In this document: in pieces, positions 1 to 9,782 of the stretch
Layout: every line of letters starts with the position of its first letter
How positions within the stretch are numbered: the first letter of the stretch is position 1
Assembly (NCBI RefSeq): GCF_001039355.2
Contig: NW_019773571.1
Location: forward strand, 1-38,625
Source of the DNA: Lingula anatina
Lineage: Eukaryota; Brachiopoda; Lingulata; Lingulida; Lingulidae
Direction of reading: 5' to 3'
Length of the DNA: 38,625 nucleotides
The notes under the pieces: generated by a model
The model's database searches: none
Told to the model about the DNA's origin: nothing
The model's input: only the letters and a program-made list of their open reading frames with translations
Position numbers and translations under genes: made by a program

Positions 1-74
1 CTTTAAGCCCATGGAGTAACTCTCTGAAGGTGCACTCTCAGACAGTGTGAAATGTCATGAAAAAGAGACCTCGT

Positions 75-576
75 TTATTTAGTCTCCTGCTCTTTTTCTG
101 AAAGACTGCTGATACAAGTGATGGATGTTGCTGTTGTGGTGTTCGTGAGAGCAAAACGTTGGTTCTCCGTGTTATTGTCATTACGTGATCCACGCTGACA
201 ACATCGAAACAGAATCCTATAACCACGACGAACCTCTTTAAAACGCGCTCCGTAGATGATAGGATCCAGGAAAAAGTTGAGCAAAAGACACATGCTGTTG
301 ATGCGCACTACAATGAATAAAATATACTCTATCTCCGATCCTTTTTCTAATTTCTTCATCGCGTGAATGATGGCTATATTGGCAATACCTGGTGCCCAAA
401 AAAGTATTAAGGCTGACAACAACAGTCCAAGCGTAATAGTTGTTTTCTTCTCCGATTTACGATGAGGATCTAATGCAGCCGACGTTTTCATGCTTTGGCG
501 CACGACGATATAAAGTCGAATATATAACACAGCTGTAACCAAAAGCGTAAAACCGTTCGTTATATTAAAAGCAATG
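75..576 (-). CDS. Class A GPCR, C-terminal part (TM5 to tail), cut by assembly join
   Basis: Minus-strand reading frame that starts inside TM5 immediately after the single N at 577 and stops with TAA at 75-77. In order it shows: a hydrophobic TM5 (IAFNITNGFTLLVTAVLYI), a short basic third intracellular loop, TM6 with an F-W-A-P motif in place of the usual FxxCWxP, an acidic/basic third extracellular loop, TM7 with DPIIYG in place of NPxxY, an amphipathic helix 8 and a Cys-Cys pair (LFRCC) suited to palmitoylation. The Ser/Thr/Asn-rich tail is about 35 residues. DPxxY and W-A-P are known from melanocortin-type (MECA) receptors, so that group is a guess; ligand and coupling cannot be read. TM1-4 are absent. 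The frame runs on past the N into Arg/Leu-rich sequence, which I take as an artefact of the join. Being a receptor is nearly certain; the subfamily is not. Confidence 0.85.
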
Positions 577-661
577 NGCCGGCGGAGCCGCAGGAGCCGG
601 CGGAACATACGGGTCGGGACTAAAACCATGTGTACCGCCAGCTCCTACGCTGGTGGTACAA
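577..661. other. Single-N assembly join followed by GC-rich repeat and hairpin
   Basis: N at 577 interrupts the GPCR frame. Just after it are three 9-base GC-rich units (gccggcgga, gccgcagga, gccggcgga at 578-604) and an imperfect hairpin at 630-660 (arms tgtaccgccagc and gctggtggtaca, one mismatch). The sequence to the right does not continue the receptor, so the join may bring unrelated contigs together. Confidence 0.6.
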
Positions 662-906
662 TAAGGTTTACATCCACCCTAAGCCACATCATATTTGACA
701 AGTCTGACTAATGGAGACATATACCCATATCATGTAAGCAAAAATGGGGTTATGATTTTATCATTTATTAATGTGTAATATTGGCAATGACATAAAAACA
801 ACATACTGAATCAATTATGTATTGTGCTTTTTTTCCATGCCAATAGTACACTGTTTGCAGGTGCACAGCTTCAAGTTCCATTCATACTTTCTCTACAGCT
901 AGACAC

Positions 907-960
907 ATTTGTCTACAGAATCACATATTTGTCAACAGAATCACACATATGTCAACAGAA
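907..960. repeat. 20-bp tandem repeat, about 2.7 units
   Basis: Units begin at 907, 927 and 947 with pattern atttgtcaacagaatcacac; the last unit is incomplete. No gene overlaps it. Confidence 0.7.
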
Positions 961-3900
961 AGCCATAGAATATGTCAGCCAGAGGTAGTGCAGCTGTCAT
1001 TCAGAAATGAAACAGCAAATACATTGTACTGCAGCACCACCACTACATGCAATAAGTCACTCTAGATTTTGCCTGTTAACCGATAAACCTAAAATTTATA
1101 GAACCATGTCACAGGTTTAATTTGTCTATTGTTGGCAAATTACCATGATGTTTTATTTATTTATTTATTTTTTATTGGTAAACCTTGCATTTCTGCATTA
1201 TTATCACACAGACATTTAAATTCAGTTCAATGTCAAGGAATAATTTGATAATATGCATGTCCAAATACATGGACTCCAGTGTTTGACACTAAAAATTCAA
1301 ATACTAATGCAAACAATTGTGTTAATAGAGTCAATAAGGGACATTTTGAAGTATGTGCACTGCATTTTTAAATCTAAAAATTCACTGCCCAATTTCTCAA
1401 TATTCATACTGTACAACAGCACATATATCAAGACAAATATGCAATTTTATTACATCTATAGCTCATTTTAAGCCAAATATAGTAAAACTTCCCTTTTTTG
1501 TTACATTGCATCATCATATACCTTCAGCACTTCTGTCTCCCACGTATCTATATATGTAAATTTCATCTGACCTTATTGTACATTGCATCAGCATGCAGTT
1601 TTCTCTTTATTTCCTGAAACTTTAGTATTTTTTCTCTCCAATGATCAATAAATGTCAATAAATGTCATGCAAAAGATTTGGCAACAGATTTTTTTTTTTG
1701 GGGGGGGGGTTACATTTTCTGTTAAGTAATACATCACTTTTCATGCGGAGGACGTATGACAAAATGAAACAGTTATTAAAATGTGAAATATGCCACACAA
1801 TTTTCCTTTTTTTTTCTATACACTCTTTCTGCCTTATTACTCAAAGATTTCTCTCCAATTCTCTCACAACAAATGCCGTCCTTAAATACGATCCAACTGT
1901 AATAACTGAGGAAGCATTGCATCAGAAACACACAAACCTTTTCATCTGAATCATCAGTTTATACACATGATTTGTATTGATCTCTCTAACCACACATTAT
2001 ACATGGTACAAACACTTTGAGGAGGGGGGGGGGGGGGGGAGGGGCTCAAACAAACCATCCACTTGGATATCTATCAAGTCCTGAACTAATTTTATTAAAC
2101 AGTCCATTTTTTTTCTAAAAGAAATACCACAATCCAATAACTGACCACAGATCTGTTTCACACATGATCTCAGTGACAGACACTGTGTAATACAATGATC
2201 ATGAAAATTTCATACTGGAATATTTTATCACCCTGACTATCTCCAAACCAACAATTAATCTGCCTGATACTAAATAAATATTACCATATTTTAAGTACAG
2301 GCACATGTGAAAAAAAATGGGTATTCAAAGAAGGAACTGCATACGTACAGTAAGACAAAAGACAAAAACTGAAAAGAGAACTGAAATTTGGGAATAACTA
2401 TTTTTAAAAACTGTCTCCTACACTGCAGTGCCACAAGGATAATTCTGTCATAAACTACCCTCTACCAGGGCAAGAGATTGATTCTTCACAGATATGTCTC
2501 TAGATAAATAGACGGTCATTTTCCGTTTTACCCTAAAAGTATATAATCTGCCACCCTGGTAGATGGTAGCCATAAACCCTTTTTAAAATACTCTACTGCC
2601 AGATGTCACTGCGTACACACAGCAGTACAAAACATTTGACTAAGCTTGAAACACCCTGTGTTTCCTGTTGTCAAGATCCACCAAAAGATAAAGTTATAGA
2701 AAAAAAAACCTGCTCTGCTGAGTTCCTCTCGCTCCCAGTAAGACCCCATTCCCACAGATTTTAGATTGATCTATCCCTTTGGGGAGTCTCACTAGATTAC
2801 TGTCAGCTTAGCGGGCTAAAGCGTCTGTCGCGCCTAAATATCTGTGGGAATCGTCCCTTATTTTCAAAGAAACTATGAAACTCAGGATGAAGATATCAGG
2901 AAAGGGAGCGGTGCTTGAAGCTAAATGCAATTAGGTTATTATTTTCCTTGACATTTTTTCTTGACTCTTTTAAAGACAGACAATACATTTGCAATGTTAT
3001 CCCAGCCCACCTGAGGTTCTTTTCAGTGCACATGAACTGTTTTAACGGTTAATAACCTCTCTTTCATGCTGCTTAGTATTTCCGATAGCAAGTACATCAT
3101 CTCCTCTATAATTATTTCTGCACTGAATACATCCCAACTCTCTACAAGGTTTATAATGTACATAATGGGCACTGAAAAGGTGGCTACACAGAAACAGATT
3201 GAAACAGATCAGACCTACAGGGATGCTGGTGTAGAAGTCTTTTCGTCAGTGTCACTTTTCTCTCAAATGGGTTTGCAAACATCAGTAAAGATATTAACAC
3301 TTGACTGAGTTATTACCTCCGCAAGGGAGGTAAATTTGTTAGTTAACAGCTTTACTCATAAAGCAGTGGATTGTTGTACTGGAATAACGAGCATCATTTT
3401 TGTTAAAATTTTGTTCATCAAGCATTGGATTTATGATTCATAAAATAAGAAAGTGAAATCTTCCTGAGAGGCTACAGTAAGTTCAAGTGCACAAATATCA
3501 AATAAATGGCACTGATAAAGTCAAAATTTTTTCAAAAAATCAACCCAGCTAAAAAAAGTGAAGTATTTAATACTTTTGTATTACTTTAGTAATTTTCTAA
3601 TTTTATGTTAAAACGGCCTATCAAGTTGTCTTAACAATGATACCTAACTTTTAAATAAAGTGTGGTTCAATAATTACCCTAGAGTTCCCAAAATCTGATG
3701 AAATACCTCAATGCAGCTTATCAATATAAAGGCAGACCCCTGAATGCCCAGGTAACATGATATAAGGTTATCTCCACTACAAGGGCAGGGGTTTGAGAGA
3801 CAGCACCCAAACTGATAAAATAACCCAAACGGAACAGTACGTCTGCTTTATCAAGATAAAAGCAAAAGTAACCTCTGGGGTTGGTTTCATCAAATAGCCT

Positions 3901-4609
3901 ACAACTGAAAGCCAGTCTCAGTTCTGAGATATAAAATGTGGCTCTTTTTAGTTCAGGATTATTCGAAATAAGTCAACTAAAATGAAGTTACTATTTGTCT
4001 TATTAAACATAGGCCATTTTTCCTTTAAAAACAGTCCCAATATTTCATAAAAGTTAAATATCACTGGTTGGACAAGCCTGGAACAACTATTCTTGGTGGT
4101 AGATTTGATCAGCCATGTACAATTATTGGTCAATAATGGCAAAATTAAAAATATATCTTTTTGAACTGCAGGCAAAGTGAAGAATCAATAATCAATATTA
4201 TAACTACTGTTACAGTAGAGCACAAACATCCATCTAGGATCAAACAAGACATTGCCAAGTAATTTTGATCTAAAAATAAAAACCAACTCTCAGTCTTTGG
4301 GTCTTCTGTGGAACCAGATCCTGTAAAGGTGATTAAAATAATAGTATTTTAAGGTTATCAGGAACCCAAAGAAAACTTGTCTGTGCATACAATAGGTTAT
4401 CAGTGCATGTTTCATGTGAAAGCACAGCTCCATCTTGATAAGGAGAAAGGGTTTTTTCAAAAAGGATAGAGTGATTTTAATCAACTGAAGTTGAATAATT
4501 ATGCAAAAGAAAAAAGAAAAAATCTGAACTTCTGTCTCGAATCTATCACAATCAGTGGGTGTGTAAAAGGTAATACATGGTAAAAAGGTATTACATTAAT
4601 AATTATTTC
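961..4609. other. AT-rich stretch without recognisable gene
   Basis: I see no exon-like frame here on either strand. If the SLC7A gene is intact, exons 4 onward would be expected on the minus strand in or left of this stretch, but no GGWN-type or later LAT motif was found. It contains homopolymer runs (T at 1690-1699, G at 1700-1709, G at 2024-2040, T at 4966-4986 just beyond), the foldback at 2748-2851, and a short palindrome ttacctccgcaagggaggtaa near 3315-3335. Short open frames here show no family signature. Confidence 0.5.
2748..2851. mobile_element. Short foldback (MITE-like) element
   Basis: Outer arms attcccacagattttag and its near reverse complement ctaaatatctgtgggaat enclose about 70 bases. 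No clear target-site duplication. It fits a small non-autonomous inverted-repeat element, but with one copy in view the assignment is tentative. Confidence 0.4.
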
Positions 4610-4614
4610 CTCTA

Positions 4615-4785
4615 CAGGGGCGGATTCAGAGATATATTCTGACATCTTCCAAATTATCTTTGTTGATCGGTTCTTCACTTTTGACTGTCTTCCGACAGAA
4701 AAAACTAGATAACCTTCAATGTAAAAAAACTTGAAAATCTGACCGTCTTCCGGAAGACCCAGAAGACGCCCTAAATCCACCCCTG
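4615..4785. mobile_element. MITE, hAT-like ends, 5-bp target duplication
   Basis: A 171-bp element with imperfect terminal inverted repeats: left caggggcggattcag, right end reads caggggtggatttag on the opposite strand. It is flanked by the direct repeat CTCTA at 4610-4614 and 4786-4790. CAGGG ends are typical of hAT transposons, and a 5-bp duplication fits the hAT5 subgroup as I recall it. Inside are several palindromic cttcc/ggaag motifs. The open frame that crosses it on the minus strand is not a gene. A second element with the same end type is at 21334-21619. Confidence 0.7.
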
Positions 4786-4959
4786 CTCTATGATCAAAAA
4801 AGTTCCTAAAGACTTACTTTGTACTAAGTCCCAAATTTCTGAAATGGGTTGCTTTAAAGTGCTTCCAATAAAAAGGGAAGACAATAGGCCATTATGTTTT
4901 TAACAAATGCCTTTCAATTGACCTGGGTACATCTAAAATAACCCCATCTTCATTCAGTT

Positions 4960-4965
<6 letters not shown>

Positions 4966-4986
<21 letters not shown>
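4966..4986. repeat. Poly-T tract
   Basis: An uninterrupted T run of about 21 bases, possibly the reverse-strand tail of an old retroposon, but nothing recognisable is attached to it. Confidence 0.6.
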
Positions 4987-4990
<4 letters not shown>

Positions 4991-5290
4991 CCTGACTTTC
5001 CTATCCTACAAATATTTCAAATTCCATTTTCCAGTCTGGCTTTCTATATATCTGATGTGGGGAAAATAGAGTTGTTCAACATTTTTTCATGAGCTAAATT
5101 CAAGCTATTAGTAAGTAATTCTTTTTAACCTGTATAATGTTGTTTTAATAGGCAGGTACAGACCACAAGGCACTATGATATCCCACAAGTGCAGCACTAA
5201 CTTACTGCACTTCCTTCTCATTAAGAACTTCTACATTCTGTGGTAAATACCAGTAGCTTTTGGAACACCTGCCCCCAACCCCCCACCCCC

Positions 5291-5293
<3 letters not shown>

Positions 5294-5328
<35 letters not shown>
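5294..5328. repeat. (CA)n microsatellite
   Basis: About 17 CA units preceded by a C-rich stretch. The open frames that cross it on both strands are artefacts of the repeat. Confidence 0.95.
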
Positions 5329-5330
<2 letters not shown>

Positions 5331-5668
5331 CTCTGCTTCCGGCTCCAACACACAGAAAAAACTCATAGAACCTTTTTCCTTCATACACATCCCACATCCA
5401 GTCAAGCCAACATATTACCTCAAGTTTCCTTGTTATGCTTTATCTACATCTAGAACATGATTCTCCGATACAAAACCATCAGATTCTATATATAACAATT
5501 AATGGTACACTTAAGAGACATTCATTGTGAGTACCAAGATAAATGTTTGCCACAAAGATGTACAATTTTACAACTGTCTGGTATGTTTATGGTTATAGAA
5601 CAACAATGGTATGTATGAGTGACATATACAAATTATATACCAGTAAGCTGACAATTTTTCAAATTTAG

Positions 5669-5739
5669 TCGCCAGTGGTCATGCTGCCTCATCAGGTGGC
5701 CACCATGCAGGTGGGGAACAATGTCTGGAGGATGTAGTT
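5669..5739 (-). pseudogene. Decayed partial copy of SLC7A exon 3
   Basis: On the minus strand this segment translates to NYILQTLFPTC, then needs a frameshift to reach PPDEAA. It matches the second half of functional exon 3 ([11 protein letters not shown], then PPDVAV) and the EL2 region of LAT proteins in general. A TGA TGA occurs in the unshifted frame, the first half of the exon is missing, and no donor is visible. It lies about 450 bp downstream of exon 3 in the direction of the gene, inside the presumed intron 3. It looks like a tandem exon duplicate that has decayed, perhaps once a mutually exclusive alternative exon. Confidence 0.65.
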
Positions 5740-6066
5740 GTAGAAAAACAAAACTACATGCATGACTGTCAGGTACATATTATACCAGTAGAATGATTTT
5801 TTTTTCAAATTAGAGTTAAGACAGAATAATCACTGAAGTGTGAATATATCTACAAACTCTAATGTCTGATGGATTAAAAATGAGTCTTGACATCTAATTT
5901 CAATTTTTCAAAATTATCCACAACTAAAATTTTAAGAAAATTCCACTCTCTATTTGATAGTGCTGTGGGTGCATAAAAGTAGTGGTTGTAGTGGTGTAGA
6001 GTACAATAATTGTCCAAAATTGCACACATATAAATATGCACAAGCACACACACGACATCCCACATG

Positions 6067-6089
6067 CACACACACACACACACACACAC
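6067..6089. repeat. (CA)n microsatellite
   Basis: Eleven to twelve CA units, close to the 26-bp triplication that overlaps the SLC7A exon 3 donor. Confidence 0.9.
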
Positions 6090-6122
6090 TTTGCTTTGTA
6101 GATAAATATGTAGAGCCAGTCT

Positions 6123-6200
6123 GCCAGTACTTCCTTATACACATGGCTGCCAGTACTTCCTTATACACATGGCTGCCAGTACTTACTTATACACATGGCT
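6123..6200. repeat. 26-bp triplication across the exon 3 splice donor
   Basis: Three head-to-tail 26-bp units at 6123-6148, 6149-6174 and 6175-6200. Each contains the last coding bases of SLC7A exon 3 plus the start of the intron. Only the exon-proximal unit (6175-6200) has a GTAAGT donor (acttac on the plus strand at 6181-6186). The other two read GGAAGT, so they lack the essential GT. Confidence 0.9.
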
Positions 6201-6322
6201 GCCAGTAGCCGCACAGCCACATCCGGTGGCACACATGTGGGAAAGAAAGGCTGGAGAATGTAGTTGGCGAAGGTAAGAGCTACAATAGCCTGAGCAGTTG
6301 GACGAATGATGATGAGATTTAC
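6187..6322 (-). CDS. SLC7A/LAT-type amino-acid transporter, exon 3
   Basis: Minus-strand exon of 136 bases bounded by a good acceptor (pyrimidine tract then CAG at 6323-6325) and a GTAAGT donor at 6181-6186. It starts in phase 0 after exon 2 and ends one base into a codon. The 45 residues begin [20 protein letters not shown] and continue into FFPTC and a PPDVAV stretch. In LAT1/LAT2-type light chains this region is the end of TM3 and the extracellular loop whose Cys, in the FPTC context, makes the disulphide with the heavy chain 4F2hc (SLC3A2). That Cys is kept here (residue 143 of the joined protein), so the product is predicted to be a heteromeric transporter. No exon 4 was found. Confidence 0.9.
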
Positions 6323-6419
6323 CTGAAAAAGATTTGGTTTAAAAATACATTTTGTAATACAATTAGATTTAACTGAAAAGGACTTTAAATATATAAAATG
6401 CTTTTTTGTCCCACTTGTC

Positions 6420-6846
6420 CCCCTTAAAATGTCAGTGTATGGTCCCACTGTTGTGAGAAGTAACTCGGCAGTGGGACTGAACATGGCACAATATTTATAT
6501 CTGTGTAAGTTATTTACTTATCTGTCTTATGTAATTGTCATTAGTCGTAATTATCCATGTCATCAAACTGGCTTTAAACAGCTATGTAACCTTGGTTTTA
6601 AGTTTAAACATATTCTTTTTGTGTAACATGTTTATAGTATGTTTATGGTAAATTTAAAATCACACCAAGGTTTATCGCATTGCTTAGATAGAATATTTTA
6701 TGAGTAATTTTACTGATACGTATGTCCATTATATAAAGATGGTAATGCACTAACTGTATTGTATCGTCATTAGTATATCATATTGTACAAGGTCATGACA
6801 ATCTATGTACCAGTACAGAAATAAATTGAATTGAAATTGAATTGAA
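6420..6846 (+). mobile_element. 3' end of a non-LTR retrotransposon with (TTGAA)n tail
   Basis: The block ends with aataaattgaattgaaattg and further TTGAA units, a 3' tail style common to CR1/L2-like LINEs of marine animals. A short plus-strand frame from 6429 ([18 protein letters not shown]) may be the very end of the transposon ORF, which is weak evidence. It lies in SLC7A intron 2, antisense to the gene. Confidence 0.55.
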
Positions 6847-8326
6847 TATAATTTAATTTTTAGCAAGATGAGATGACCAGATACATTTTTTTTATAAATA
6901 TTGACAATTACAGATGAAATTCATCAAAAAAGAGGTTAAAATGATATAAATGCACTGGATTCAACTAATTTCCTGTAAAACTTCCAAAACATGGAATGTA
7001 TTTTGTAGCATCTGCAGTGCAAGCAATTATCTTGTCGTGCGTTCCACAGAAACAATCCATTGGCGCTCTTGAATTTACATGTAAATTCCCATATTCCTAT
7101 AAATCAAAAATAAACTTTACAAAAAAACTTTACAAATCAAAAAGCAATAGCTTATGCTGGTGGATGTATGATGACAGAGTGAAGTTTATACATATTCACC
7201 CTGAAGTTTCTTTGACGGCATTTACAGCAGAGTTGATCTGCAGACTAACAGATCCACCGTCAGCCATATTTGATCTGCAGATCTGCGAATCAACTCTGTT
7301 GTGAATGCGGCTTTAACTGAGAATAAAGGAATAATGCCAGGGACATATTCCATACCAACAAAGAACTTCAGACTGAAAGTTGGTCTAAACTTTAATAGTA
7401 AAATCCAGTAGACTTTGACCAGATAAATCAGTCGTAGTCTAAATAAATGAAATATGTACTACACCAGTTTTATAATGAAACAAATAGCTCCTATACTTTT
7501 TTGAACTAATGGTAAATCTAATGGACTACAAATTTATTCTGAATTGAAGCAGACCAAAATTTGGGGCTTACAGCTAAGACCAATTTTCAGTCTAAAATAA
7601 TTTTGTAAAAACCAGACCCGCACCTAAAATGCACTGCTATTACTGGCAAATTGATCCTCCCACATAGTAAGTGTCTTCTCTTTACTTCTAATACAGCCCA
7701 TAGCTGATAGGATATGGTGCTGTGATTAATGTATTGATTGGCATAGAATCAAGGCAAATTACTGGGGACAGGCAAAATATACAGACTAGTTAAAACAGGC
7801 TGTTACACTGCTGTCAGTGGGCTGGGACTGGTGTCACAAAGGAACTTGGACCTAAAGATTGTCTTAACTCTTATACATGTACCCAGTTGACCTAGAACTT
7901 TGAGTTAACCTAATTTTAAGCCTCAAGTCCTAATTTTGAATCATGCCTCATGTTGTTAAGTAAAATGAGGATGTTCTCATGACAATGTGAATCAATACAA
8001 AACTGTATTATAGATCTGGACTCAATTAACAACCCATCTTCCAAAATCATCATTCTTTGAATTAAACTAAATATTGATCTTTTTCTTCATTTCAAAAAAA
8101 GAAAAATGACAATGACAGTAGATACATTTACCTATCTTCTTCATTGAATTTTATATTTCAACTGAGCTTTAATGTAAATATCAAATGTAATCTCAGTTTT
8201 CATTCCAAAATTTTCATCAACTTCCTGGTATAAACCTACTCTGGATTCAAAATTCAAGGAAAATCTAATAATAACACTATGATTTTTCCTGCATCAACCT
8301 CAAACTGTATCAAAGCATTCATTTAC
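6847..8326 (-). other. SLC7A intron 2, remaining part
   Basis: Sequence between the LINE tail and exon 2. Apart from the foldback at 7212-7315 I see nothing recognisable. An open frame at 6996-7304 has no family signature and runs through the foldback. Confidence 0.6.
7212..7315. mobile_element. Foldback (MITE-like) element
   Basis: Imperfect inverted arms of about 25 bases (left includes acagcagagttgat, right atcaactctgttgt) around a 50-base centre holding gatctgcag motifs. No clear target-site duplication, so this is a tentative non-autonomous element. Confidence 0.45.
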
Positions 8327-8485
8327 CCATAATTGCAAGAAAGCACAGAGTGGTCCAAAAGTCTCAAAAATATATGCATAATCTCCTCCAGAGCGGCTTA
8401 TGGTTGTACCCAGTTCAGCATAACACAAAGCTCCGACCAGGGAGAGAAATCCACACGCCGTCCAGATTATCAGGGACAGACCAAC
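8327..8485 (-). CDS. SLC7A/LAT-type amino-acid transporter, exon 2
   Basis: Minus-strand exon of exactly 53 codons, phase 0 on both sides. Acceptor cttttttcag-like tract with CAG at 8486-8488; donor GTAAAT at 8321-8326. It encodes [20 protein letters not shown] then [20 protein letters not shown] and ends in LQLW. This is the TM2 to TM3 region of LAT-type SLC7A members, and the CYAELGTTI.xSGGDYAY block is diagnostic of the family. Joined with exons 1 and 3 it reads continuously with no stops. LAT proteins exchange large neutral amino acids across the plasma membrane. SLC7A5, A8, A6 and A7 cannot be separated from this fragment. Confidence 0.95.
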
Positions 8486-8827
8486 CTGAAAAAGACCCAA
8501 GAAAAACATCAAACATCTCTGTTTATCAGAGGCGGGGATAGAGGCTTACTTTGAAATAATGAGTCATGATCTTGACATTTTATACATGGTAACATGATAA
8601 TTAAAAGTAGCATCATGTGTTAAAAGCTACTGATTAATCTTCATTCTAAAGCTACTGATCATACCTCTGCAACTTCGATCTAGGATTTAAATGCTTTGCT
8701 TTAGGTAGTTGTTGGTTAAAACTTATTTTTGCGTGTTTTATTGACAAATATTAGAACTTAATTTTATTGCTGAAAATTTTCCAGTTTCACAGAAGACTAC
8801 ATTAAAGATGACTGGCAGTGGTGATAG

Positions 8828-8879
8828 TGTTGGGACCAGGGTGGGGGGCTTGGGTTGGGGTGGGGGTGTCAGAGGGGGC
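8828..8879 (+). repeat. G-rich patch with G-quadruplex potential
   Basis: Several G runs of four or more in about 50 bases (ggtggggggcttgggttggg and onward). It lies in SLC7A intron 1 on the strand opposite the transcript. Confidence 0.5.
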
Positions 8880-9739
8880 CATGGTGTTTACCCTTTAACC
8901 CACTGTGCCCTCTATCAAACCCATAACTCCCCTCCATCCTTGACTTATACATTTTCCACTGAATAGGTATTCAACAAAATTTATCTTTATTTTCTAAGTA
9001 TGAAACAGGCCTCATGCACTATATCTCCTGTTACCTCAATCAGCCTGTAACTAATTTAACCATTGCAAACACCAGTTTCTTATTCCAAAACTAAACGACA
9101 GCAGGAAGTAGAACAGACAGGTGATAGTATAACAGATCATATAGTAATTGTTCTGTGTACTACATTCTTCCAGGTAACCAGCCCATCCTGCAGGTGTTGA
9201 GAGCAATGATCTACAGGTGTGTTATTACCAGGGGAGTACTCCACCACATTACACAGTTCTGGCCACCTACTACACCTAGGTTTGCTCACCATGATTCCAT
9301 GTACATAACAACAGACAAACAAACCAATAAACAAACAAACAAAAACATCAAAACAAAAGAACAAAACATAAAACAAATCAATGAAAAATTATTAAATAAA
9401 TAAACAAAAATCTGAAACAAAAGAACAAAAGAATTCTTTATTTCAAATCCTTTCTGTATATAACAGGACTTGAAAGTGATAAATTTTTCAAATCATCATT
9501 CAAAAACCAAAGAAGGGAACAAAAGTAAAATAATGCGAGGGAATTAATATACTGTAGATGCAGGTAATCAAAAATGCTGGGCTGTTGCGATGCTGGTGAT
9601 ATCACAATTTTGCTATGGAGAATAATGATGTGGATAGAAAAGAAATGACCCCATATGTTCAGATACATATCATCTAAAATGTATCATCCTCCCTTCCTGG
9701 GACTGAAACAATTTGTTATTGTTTGTACCCTGCTGGGCG

Positions 9740-9742
<3 letters not shown>

Positions 9743-9780
<38 letters not shown>
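9743..9780. repeat. (CA)n microsatellite
   Basis: Nineteen uninterrupted CA-type units. Open frames running through it are artefacts. Confidence 0.95.

Positions 9781-9782
<2 letters not shown>

Noticed and set aside
3315-3335. Palindrome ttacctccgcaagggaggtaa
   Set aside because: Possibly the hairpin end of a mobile element, but no second end or target duplication was found.
4499-4780. 93-residue minus-strand open frame
   Set aside because: It lies almost wholly inside the MITE at 4615-4785 and shows no protein family pattern.
5294-5328. Regularly spaced repeats checked for CRISPR-like arrays in the window
   Set aside because: All regular repeats are microsatellites or simple tandem duplications; no repeat-spacer pattern, and the DNA is animal.
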